The translations under genes and the position numbers were made by a program. DNA of 13,370 nucleotides from Parcubacteria group bacterium Gr01-1014_56. GTDB taxonomy: Bacteria > Patescibacteriota > Minisyncoccia > Phycocordibacterales > SBAW01. Location of the stretch: contig VMFK01000020.1 of NCBI GenBank assembly GCA_007375995.1, forward strand, positions 1 to 13,370, written 5' to 3'. Below are positions 7,396-13,370 of the stretch, in pieces. The notes beneath the pieces were generated by a model, which had not been told where the DNA came from, ran no database searches, and saw only the letters and a list, made by a program, of their open reading frames with translations. The stretch's first letter is position 1; every line of letters starts with the position of its first letter.

Positions 7396-7924
7396 GAGCA
7401 AAAAGACCGGTAAGCTCTGCCATGTGCTCGGCCCAAGAGCGGTCATACGCTTGGATCTCTGTGATAGGGGCGGAGTTAAACGGCAGAATCTCGGGTTTCG
7501 AGAGAGGCATCTCGGTGAGCACTCGGGTTGCCCGCCGTGCAGCAAACCTCTCGATGCCGCGCAGGATACCACGTGCGCGGGCATGGGCGGCCGTGTCTCC
7601 CAAATGCAGAACGAGCGGCGTGCGGGTAAGCCACGCAACAACGGCTGCTGGCAGCTCGACCGAGGCGCCGTTTTCGGCGTATAAGACATCGGCGCCGCGC
7701 GCCGCGCGCAGGAGGGCGAAGAAGTAGACAGCAAGGCGAATCGGGAGCGGCCGACGCTTGCTTACGGCAACGACATGTACCCCCCCGACTTTCTCGGGGA
7801 AGTTGGAGTAGGCGACCACGGTCACTTCGTATTCGGTGGAGAGGCGTTTAGCGAGTTCCTTAATATAGGGGGCCGGCTCGGCTATGTCAGGCGGGTAGAG
7901 CGAGCTTAATAGCACGATTTTCAT
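7385..7924 (-). CDS. Half-size GT-B protein: GT4 acceptor domain only
   Basis: 179 residues from ATG 7924, half the size of a GT4 enzyme. Residues 1-~145 are a clear N-terminal (acceptor-side) Rossmann domain: MKIVLLSSLYPP, YIKELAKRL, then YFFALLRAARGADVLYAEN and LVLHLGD. The whole donor-binding domain, with the E-x7-E region, is absent. The last ~25 residues (YDRSWAEHMAELTGLF) look like the C-terminal helix that in full GT4 enzymes crosses back onto the N-domain. It is close to the N-half of the divergent neighbour starting at 7995, so it looks like a paralog with an internal deletion. It may pair with a separate donor domain, as Alg14 does with Alg13, or bind a glycan acceptor for the overlapping kinase. 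It could also be decaying, but the frame is clean. Confidence 0.7.
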   Translation of the reverse strand: MKIVLLSSLYPPDIAEPAPYIKELAKRLSTEYEVTVVAYSNFPEKVGGVHVVAVSKRRPLPIRLAVYFFALLRAARGADVLYAENGASVELPAAVVAWLTRTPLVLHLGDTAAHARARGILRGIERFAARRATRVLTEMPLSKPEILPFNSAPITEIQAYDRSWAEHMAELTGLFAHAR

Positions 7925-7994
7925 AATAGAGAGTCTAGCACGTACTGAAACCAATATGATGGCGCAAAGGTTTTAAAGGCGCTACCATTTCGAC
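7925..7994. promoter_or_regulatory. Divergent intergenic promoter region
   Basis: These 70 bases separate two divergent genes. On the minus strand TGCTAGACT (7940 down to 7932) matches the element before the ATPase gene; a start 7 bases on would fall at 7925, next to ATG 7924, giving a leaderless message. On the plus strand TACCAT (7983-7988) is a weaker -10, six bases before ATG 7995. Neither has a convincing -35, and the two -35 zones would overlap near 7955-7966, so the promoters could interfere. Neither gene has a Shine-Dalgarno. Confidence 0.45.
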
Positions 7995-8993
7995 ATGAAA
8001 GTGCTTATAGCGACGGGGCTGTACCCGCCGGAGAGCGGCGGGCCGGCGACCTATACCAAGCTGCTCGAAGAGCGCCTGCCGGGGCAGGGCTTTGTCGTAC
8101 CCATCCTGCCCTTTAGCCGAGTCCGGCATCTGCCGAAATTCCTGCGCCATATCGCCTACTTTTTTACATGCCTTCGCATGGCGAGAAGAGCCGACGTGAT
8201 CTACGCGCTTGATACCGTTTCGGTCGGGTTCCCTGCGGCTATTGCGGCGTTGGTGAGCGGGAAGAAATTTCTCGTGCGTGTGCCGGGGGATTACGCGTGG
8301 GAGCAGGGGGTACAGCACTTCGATGTGCAGGATTCGCTTGATGCTTTTCAGTCAAAAAAATACGGCGCACAGGTGGAGACGCTTCGCTCGGTACAGAAGT
8401 TTGTGGTCCGCTCCGCCAGGGCGGTTGTCGTCCCGAGCGATTATATGAAAAGAATAGTAAGCGGCTGGGGAGCAAAAAACATCGAGGTTATTTACAGCAG
8501 CATCGACCTTGGCGTAACTCCCGAGCTGCCCGCAACACGGCCAGAGGGCTTTTTGGTAGTAACGTCGGGCCGCAGAGTGCCATGGAAAGGCTTCGAAGGC
8601 ATTGAGCGAGCAGTTGAAAGAGAGAAAGGCTGGCGTTTCTTCGTTGCCGAAGGACTGCCGCGTGCTCAGGCGCTCGGCTGGGTAAAAACGGCCAATGTCT
8701 TCGCGCTCAACTCCTCGTACGAGGGACTCTCGCACGCGCTTATAGAAGCGATGGCGCTCGGGACGCCGATTGTTGCGACACGGGTTGGCGGCAACCCAGA
8801 GCTTATCGAAGACGGCGTGGACGGCATCCTCGTTCCTCCGCATGACGACGCGGCGCTCCATGCCGCCATAAAGAAAATAGCGGATGACCCCGAGGCAGCA
8901 AAGGCTCGCGCAGAGTCCGCGCGTGCTAAGACAGGGCAGTTCTCTATCGATACGACTATCACTCAACTTGTCGCACTCCTCAAAACGGTATGA
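7995..8993 (+). CDS. GT4-family glycosyltransferase
   Basis: 332 residues, slightly short for GT4 but with both GT-B domains. The N-domain has MKVLIATGLYPPESGGPATY, then YFFTCLRMARRADVIYALD and FLVRVPGDYAWEQ. The donor domain has VVPSDYMKRIV, SGRRVPWKGFEG and YEGLSHALIEAMALGTPIVA, with E243 and E251 forming an intact E-x7-E, then GGNPELIEDG. These are features of enzymes using nucleotide-activated sugars at the inner membrane face. Its N-half is paralogous to the half-GT diverging from it. It opens the long plus-strand operon; the next gene starts inside its stop (ATGA at 8990). Sugar and linkage cannot be read from sequence. Confidence 0.87.
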   Translation: MKVLIATGLYPPESGGPATYTKLLEERLPGQGFVVPILPFSRVRHLPKFLRHIAYFFTCLRMARRADVIYALDTVSVGFPAAIAALVSGKKFLVRVPGDYAWEQGVQHFDVQDSLDAFQSKKYGAQVETLRSVQKFVVRSARAVVVPSDYMKRIVSGWGAKNIEVIYSSIDLGVTPELPATRPEGFLVVTSGRRVPWKGFEGIERAVEREKGWRFFVAEGLPRAQALGWVKTANVFALNSSYEGLSHALIEAMALGTPIVATRVGGNPELIEDGVDGILVPPHDDAALHAAIKKIADDPEAAKARAESARAKTGQFSIDTTITQLVALLKTV

Positions 8994-9886
8994 AAGCCCT
9001 CGTCATAACCGGCGACAAACACTTTGGCCCGGGGCATCCACGCTACGAGTTGCAAAAGAGCGTGGTGGAGCGGCTTGAGGTCGTCTATTGGAGCAAGGGT
9101 AGTATTTGGTCTGCGTTACCGACAGGGCATTTTGATGTAGTAACAGTACAAGACCCATTTTGGCGCGGGCTTTTTGCTTTATGGGCTGCACGTCGTCTTA
9201 AAGCCCGTTTTAATGTGCAGATACATACCGATCTTGCCGCACAATCACTTCTACGTCATATACTTGCACAGATTGTTTTACGTCATGCTGATTCTGTGCG
9301 TGTCGTGTCTGAAAAAATCAAGGCGCAGGTAATCGCGGCGGGTGTGTATACCAAAATCTCTATTTTGCCTGTGTTTGTAGATTTTCAAAAATTTCACAGT
9401 GTAGTGCGACAACCGCATTTGCCGTTAACCATTCTGTGGATCGGACGTTTTGAGAAAGAGAAGGATCCATTACGAGCTATTTCGGTATTAGAAGAAGTAC
9501 GAAAGGAAGGTATAAATGCCAAACTCGTTATGATTGGCACAGGCAGCATGCAACAAGATGTAATCAAGAAAGCAAATAATCTTCCGATTATCGAAATTCT
9601 TGGTTGGCAAGATCCAAGAATTCATCTTGATACCGCCGATGTCGTATTATGCACTTCTTGGCATGAAAGTTGGGGTGCAAGCATAGTAGAAGCGTTGGCG
9701 GCGGGTATCCCAGTTGTGGCTCCAGATGTTGGTATCGCACGCGAGGCAGGAGCAATCGTAGTATCGCGCAACGAACTTGCACAAGCGGTCATAAAGGCGT
9801 TACAGTCAAACGCAAACGGGGAATTAAAATTAAAATTGCTCACGCGGGAAGAATGGGGGCGCGCGTGGAAAGACTCACTCATATGA
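8990..9886 (+). CDS. GT4-family glycosyltransferase, short
   Basis: 298 residues, smaller than usual because the N-terminal domain is compact. Donor-domain motifs are complete: TILWIGRFEKEKDPLRA, AKLVMIGTGSMQQ, IEILGWQ and TSWHESWGASIVEALAAG, with E226 and E234 as the E-x7-E pair, followed by GIPVVAPDVG. The N-domain has VVTVQDPFWRGLFAL and FNVQIHTDL, the expected places for acceptor binding. ATGA overlaps join it to the genes on both sides. Composition changes inside the gene: the first ~120 bases are GC-rich like the preceding gene, the rest is AT-richer, so a recombination joint is possible. A transfer step in surface glycan assembly is inferred. Confidence 0.85.
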   Translation: MKALVITGDKHFGPGHPRYELQKSVVERLEVVYWSKGSIWSALPTGHFDVVTVQDPFWRGLFALWAARRLKARFNVQIHTDLAAQSLLRHILAQIVLRHADSVRVVSEKIKAQVIAAGVYTKISILPVFVDFQKFHSVVRQPHLPLTILWIGRFEKEKDPLRAISVLEEVRKEGINAKLVMIGTGSMQQDVIKKANNLPIIEILGWQDPRIHLDTADVVLCTSWHESWGASIVEALAAGIPVVAPDVGIAREAGAIVVSRNELAQAVIKALQSNANGELKLKLLTREEWGRAWKDSLI

Positions 9887-10740
9887 AAATTGGATTTGTA
9901 GGACAAGGATTTATCGGGAAGAATTATGCAGACGACTTTGAGCGCCGGGGATTTGCTGCGGTCCGATATTCGCTCGAAGAGCCGTATATCGCGAATAGAG
10001 AGAAGATATACGATTGCGATTTTGTGTTTATTGCGGTGCCGACCCCCACAACCCCTACGGGGTTCGACGACAGTATGTTGCGTGCCGTCTTGCCACTTGT
10101 GGGTGCAGGGAAGGTTGCAGTCATAAAATCGACTACACTTCCCGGCACGGTGAAGAAACTTCAAAAAGAATTTCCAGACAGAGTAATTTTGCACTCGCCA
10201 GAGTTTTTAGCGGAGAAAACTGCCGCATATGACGCCGCTCATCCGACAAGGAACATTGTAGGGCTGCCGGATGACAGCGAGATATACCACACACATGCGC
10301 AGATACTTATCTCCATACTCCCCAAAGCACCCTACGAGATGGTCGCAGATTCTGACGAAACGGAGCTCATTAAATATGCCGGCAACGCTTTTCTTTATAT
10401 GAAGATCATATTCGCGAATCTCATGTATGACATTGGAAAGGGCCTTAAGGTGGATTACGAGATCGTCCAGCAGGCGCTCAGCGCCGACCCGCGCATCGGT
10501 CCCTCACACCTGCGGGTAATAGATACGAGCGGACATAAGGACGCTCAGGCGGGACGCGGCGCCGGTGGACATTGTCTCATCAAGGATTTTGGGGCGCTGC
10601 GCATGCTTTATGAGTCAGTTCTGCCGGAGGATAAAGAAGGTCTTGCTGTACTACGTTCACTCGAGGATAAAAATAGAGAGCTACTTATCCAAAGCAAGAA
10701 AGATCTTGATTTGCTCAAGGAAGTGTACGGACCCTTATGA
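9883..10740 (+). CDS. Short UDP-glucose/GDP-mannose-dehydrogenase-like protein without C-terminal domain
   Basis: 285 residues, against roughly 400-450 for the family. The N-terminal NAD domain is intact (GQGFIG 7-12, then FIAVPTPTT and KSTTLPGT), as is the central domain (HSPEFLAE 105-111, ELIKYAGNAFLYMKI with K164 and N168). Then comes GAGGHCLIKD with the catalytic-type Cys231 and the following Lys-Asp. The protein ends ~50 residues later, so the C-terminal nucleotide-sugar-binding domain is missing. The family oxidises UDP-glucose, GDP-mannose or relatives to uronic acids in two NAD-dependent steps via a Cys thiohemiacetal. With the key residues kept, catalysis is plausible, but the substrate may be different or smaller. 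The frame opens further upstream, but ATG 9883 (ATGA overlap) begins the Rossmann fold exactly. It ends in another ATGA overlap. Confidence 0.8.
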   Translation: MKIGFVGQGFIGKNYADDFERRGFAAVRYSLEEPYIANREKIYDCDFVFIAVPTPTTPTGFDDSMLRAVLPLVGAGKVAVIKSTTLPGTVKKLQKEFPDRVILHSPEFLAEKTAAYDAAHPTRNIVGLPDDSEIYHTHAQILISILPKAPYEMVADSDETELIKYAGNAFLYMKIIFANLMYDIGKGLKVDYEIVQQALSADPRIGPSHLRVIDTSGHKDAQAGRGAGGHCLIKDFGALRMLYESVLPEDKEGLAVLRSLEDKNRELLIQSKKDLDLLKEVYGPL

Positions 10741-12782
10741 AACTACTCATCGTAACTCAGGTAGTTGATATGCAGGATTCGAATCTGGGGTTTTTCCATC
10801 GTTGGATAGAAGAATTTGCGAGTCAGTGCGAAAAGGTAACGGTAATCTGTTTACGTAAAGGATCGTACAATCTTCCTGATAATGTACGGGTGTTGTCACT
10901 TGGCAAAGAAGAAAAAACTTCTCACCTGACCCGTGTCCGTCGGTTCTTCTCATATATTCAGGCACAAAAGCATGAGTATGATGCAGTGTTCGTCCATATG
11001 AATCCGGAATATATAGTGCTGGGCGGGTGGCTCTGGCGTAGATGGGGCAAAAAAGTAGGTTTATGGTATGCACACAAGAGCGTTACCCGACAGCTCTCCT
11101 TCGCGATGCGGTTTACAGACCTCGTGTTTAGTGTGGCGAGGGCGAGCTATAGAATCTCCACACCAAAACTACGTGTAGTTGGACATGGTATTGATACCGA
11201 GCTGTTCAAGCCTGATATGCGCGAGGGAAGCATTGAGACTCGACTCATTACCACTGGCCGCATCGCGGCAAGCAAGCACATCGTTGAGATGCTGCGCGTG
11301 CTCGACGTGCTCTACGAGCGGGGAGAGAAATTTATGTTCACCATCGTCGGCGAGGCGGTCACTCCACAGGAAGAAGAATATGCAAAAAAATTAAAAGATG
11401 AGATAAAAATGCGCCCGTTCAGAGAGAAAGTGCAGATGGTCGGCGCAATGCCCCATAACCGTCTGCCGGCGCTTTTAAACATACAGGATCTTTTCCTGAA
11501 TTTCAGTACTACGGGCAATATGGACAAGGCCGGTCTTGAAGCGCTTGCGGTAGGGGTGCCGGTCATCACCACTAACAAAGCATTCCACGAGCTGCTGGAG
11601 CCCTTTGGTCTTTGGGTAGAAGAGCGTGATTACGTCGCGCTTGCCGACGCTATCAACCGCTCCATGCATCGCTCCGATCGCGCGGCGATGGTCGCCACAT
11701 TGAGAGGTAAGGTGGTTACCGAGCATTCGCTGATCCGCCTTATTCCAAAAATACTGCATTTTTTAAACTTTCATCAATTTGACGGAGGAGCGATTGGTGA
11801 CACGCTTTTGGGTATCCATATCGGTCGCACTCTCTCACAAAACAAACCAGATGCGCGGCTCATTATGCTCTCTACGCGCAAAAGTGATTTCGCCAGAGAG
11901 TTGGCAGCGAGTGTTCCTTTTGTTGAATACCGCGAATTATTAAGAGGAAATCCTCTCTCCTCGATTCAGTTATTCGGCCTTATGTTCGTACCATGGAAGT
12001 CGGTGGTGTTTGACCCATTTGTTTCACCAGTATCGACATGGTGGAAGATTATTCTGTGGTGTGCTTCCCGCTCACCCGGCAGCATACAAGTACGGGCTCA
12101 AATACATGAGAAAAAGATGCCTTCATATTCTCGTGTGCTTCTGTATGATTCTCGAGAAACTAATCTTTTTGATACACCCCCTTCAATACTTGAGCGATGG
12201 GGCATACCAGCAAAAGAAATTCCGAAACCAAGTTTGCCGTTGCTCGCTTGTGCCCGGCCGATCGCAGAGCCCTATATCGTTTTTCATTTCTTTGCAGGTT
12301 CAATCCGTCGCTCAGTCGCCCCTTCTCATGCAAGAGAAATACTTTTGGCGGCAAGGACACGTTTTCCGCACCATACGTTTGTGGTGACGTGTGCCAAGGA
12401 GGAAGAAGAACAAGTCAAAGAGATCGGGAGTAACATCGATAATTTAGTTACTAAAGTTGGGCTCTCTGCACAAGAGATTTTGTGTCTTCTAACGCACGCG
12501 AGCGTTTGTGTTGGTGCTGCATCTGGCATTACACACATTGCTGCGCACCTGCCGACTCCGTCGGTAGTGTTGTGTAATCTATCTGACCCATGTTGGCTGC
12601 CAAGTTATAATTCTCAAGTGGTGCTACTTTTTGAGCGCGCCCGCTGTGGATGCAACGGCGACAAAACAGGGGAATGTAATGAGGTCACAAACGAAGGAGT
12701 ATTTTATCGTTGCTTGTACGATATAAAAACTGAGAGTGTTATAAAAGCCATGGAAGAAAAAATAAATCACTCTCATGCCTAA
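10737..12782 (+). CDS. Two-domain glycosyltransferase: GT4 fused to GT9-like (heptosyltransferase-type)
   Basis: 681 residues in one continuous frame. Residues 1-~340 form a GT4 enzyme: KLLIVTQVVDMQ, WYAHKS, VVGHGIDTELF, TTGRIAASKHI and TGNMDKAGLEALAVG. Here the first Glu of E-x7-E is Gly260 and the second, E268, is kept. Residues ~345-681 resemble family GT9 (ADP-heptose transferase type). GGAIGDTLLG (350-359) carries the catalytic-type D355, FHFFAGSIRR starts the donor domain, and GAASGITHIAAHLPTPSVV (593-611) matches the family GxDSGxxHxAA motif with Ala595 where Asp is usual. A Cys cluster near the end (C637, C639, C647, C659) matches the C-terminal Cys pattern of many GT9 proteins. One chain may add two sugars in succession. 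The GT9 half is AT-richer than the GT4 half. ATGA coupling at the start; the next gene overlaps by 8 bases. Confidence 0.8.
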   Translation: MKLLIVTQVVDMQDSNLGFFHRWIEEFASQCEKVTVICLRKGSYNLPDNVRVLSLGKEEKTSHLTRVRRFFSYIQAQKHEYDAVFVHMNPEYIVLGGWLWRRWGKKVGLWYAHKSVTRQLSFAMRFTDLVFSVARASYRISTPKLRVVGHGIDTELFKPDMREGSIETRLITTGRIAASKHIVEMLRVLDVLYERGEKFMFTIVGEAVTPQEEEYAKKLKDEIKMRPFREKVQMVGAMPHNRLPALLNIQDLFLNFSTTGNMDKAGLEALAVGVPVITTNKAFHELLEPFGLWVEERDYVALADAINRSMHRSDRAAMVATLRGKVVTEHSLIRLIPKILHFLNFHQFDGGAIGDTLLGIHIGRTLSQNKPDARLIMLSTRKSDFARELAASVPFVEYRELLRGNPLSSIQLFGLMFVPWKSVVFDPFVSPVSTWWKIILWCASRSPGSIQVRAQIHEKKMPSYSRVLLYDSRETNLFDTPPSILERWGIPAKEIPKPSLPLLACARPIAEPYIVFHFFAGSIRRSVAPSHAREILLAARTRFPHHTFVVTCAKEEEEQVKEIGSNIDNLVTKVGLSAQEILCLLTHASVCVGAASGITHIAAHLPTPSVVLCNLSDPCWLPSYNSQVVLLFERARCGCNGDKTGECNEVTNEGVFYRCLYDIKTESVIKAMEEKINHSHA

Positions 12783-13370
12783 ATTTCCTTTGTACATACC
12801 AGCGCCGCTTAACCGCTTATTGGCGCCATGGTTTGCGCCCGTGTCCGAAAAACAGTTGTTTACCAAGGATCTTCCACCCAATTTTTTTGAAACGTCGGTA
12901 GAAAAAGTCTCTAACCCTAAAGCGGCACAAGCTATCGTCCTGCCCAATAACTTTAAAACACTTGATGCAGAGGCGACTTCCTATATCCGCACGTATGCCG
13001 ACTTGGGAGAGAAACTTGGCATCCCGGTGTTCGCTTTTTCTCTTGGCGACTTCACTCATGACATACATTTTGATCCACGAGTACATGCGTTTCGATTTTC
13101 AACATATCGCTCGGACATAGGGCCACATGATATTGTCATGCCAACCTCAACTGAAGACCCACCACAAGAGCTTCTACACATACGAGACAAAAAATCAAAG
13201 CCGATGGTATCGTTTTGTGGTATGGGAGGATTTCCTTCATGGGCGGGCTGGGTTAAATACTATCTAAAGAATTTTCTCTGGGATGTAAAGACGCTTTTTG
13301 ACCCTAATGCCAAGGCAAAAAAGATTGGTGTGTATTGGCGTCGCGCTATGATGAGTGCATGCAAGAAGTC
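12775..13370 (+). CDS. Exostosin-like (GT47-type) glycosyltransferase, 3' partial
   Basis: The frame opens at ATG 12775, 8 bases inside the end of the GT4-GT9 gene, and runs off the right edge; 198 codons are visible. The visible part resembles bacterial exostosin-family proteins: AQAIVLPNN near the start, YADLGEKLGIPVFAFSLGD, then VHAFRFSTYRSD, DIVMPTSTED, KPMVSFCGMGG and IGVYWRRAMM. In that family the FR-S-Y-S element and the later VSFCG...R element bind the nucleotide sugar. No signal peptide or membrane helix is seen at the N-terminus. It would be another sugar transferase of the operon. The family call is by pattern only and is moderate; the upstream ATG in the previous gene's last codons has no Shine-Dalgarno, so translation probably depends on coupling. 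Confidence 0.6.
   Translation, partial: MPKFPLYIPAPLNRLLAPWFAPVSEKQLFTKDLPPNFFETSVEKVSNPKAAQAIVLPNNFKTLDAEATSYIRTYADLGEKLGIPVFAFSLGDFTHDIHFDPRVHAFRFSTYRSDIGPHDIVMPTSTEDPPQELLHIRDKKSKPMVSFCGMGGFPSWAGWVKYYLKNFLWDVKTLFDPNAKAKKIGVYWRRAMMSACKK

Noticed and set aside
7396..7734. Upstream extension of the kinase reading frame to 7734 on the minus strand (484 residues in total)
   Set aside because: The extra 113 residues are rich in Arg, Pro, Ser and Cys, resemble no domain, and are an out-of-frame reading of the half-GT gene, which has clear family motifs.
7925..7994. Small RNA or tRNA in the divergent gap
   Set aside because: Only 70 bases, no cloverleaf or strong hairpin with a T run.
9670..9882. 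Upstream extension of the dehydrogenase-like frame
   Set aside because: It lies inside the donor domain of the preceding glycosyltransferase in another frame; the Rossmann fold starts exactly at ATG 9883.
4320..10740. Possible recoding of TGA as glycine, as in some CPR lineages
   Set aside because: TGA ends the genes at 4322, 8993, 9886 and 10740, in each case right at the next gene's start and at a natural protein end; no internal TGA is seen in the coding frames.

Overview
The window looks like a stretch of chromosome from a Candidate Phyla Radiation (Patescibacteria) bacterium, most likely a Parcubacteria-type lineage. This is an inference. It rests on the combination of DKNYY-repeat and lamin-tail surface proteins, a lone VirD4/TraG-like ATPase with a long Pro-rich tail, many short GT4 glycosyltransferases, very tight gene packing and almost no Shine-Dalgarno motifs. 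The code is the standard bacterial one: TGA is used as a stop in several tightly coupled genes, and no reading frame needs TGA read as an amino acid. I see no tRNA, rRNA, CRISPR or insertion sequence, and no gene-free stretch longer than about 75 bases.

Layout. (1) Positions 3-797 hold the 3' part of a surface protein that begins in a beta-helix and continues into tandem DKNYY repeats. (2) Positions 832-3403 hold a VirD4/TraG-like ATPase with an apparent leaderless promoter, then an overlapping exported lamin-tail-domain protein with a C-terminal membrane anchor. (3) Positions 3432-6283 hold a compact plus-strand run of nucleotide-sugar epimerase/dehydratase, GT4 glycosyltransferase and inositol-monophosphatase-like phosphatase. 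(4) Positions 7924-6280, on the minus strand, hold a two-gene unit. One gene is a half-size GT-B protein that keeps only the acceptor domain; it overlaps an aminoglycoside-phosphotransferase-fold kinase. The unit converges on the phosphatase with interleaved stop codons. (5) Positions 7995 to the right edge hold a plus-strand operon diverging from the half-GT. It contains two GT4 enzymes, a short UDP-glucose/GDP-mannose-dehydrogenase-like protein without its C-terminal domain, a GT4-GT9 fusion and the start of an exostosin-like glycosyltransferase. Three consecutive ATGA overlaps and one 8-base overlap tie these together.

Taken together, roughly 3.4-13.4 kb is a cell-surface glycan (capsule, exopolysaccharide or glycoprotein glycan) locus: sugar-nucleotide modification, serial glycosyl transfer, and a phosphatase and kinase that may act on sugar phosphates or the glycan itself. 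The most unusual elements are the half-GT/kinase pair with a full-length paralog of the half-GT in inverted orientation next door, the GT4-GT9 fusion with altered active-site positions, the dehydrogenase lacking its substrate-binding C-terminal domain, and a recurring TGCTAnACT promoter element placed so that transcripts would start at the start codon. Base composition changes along the locus and even inside genes, which suggests a mosaic built by recombination.
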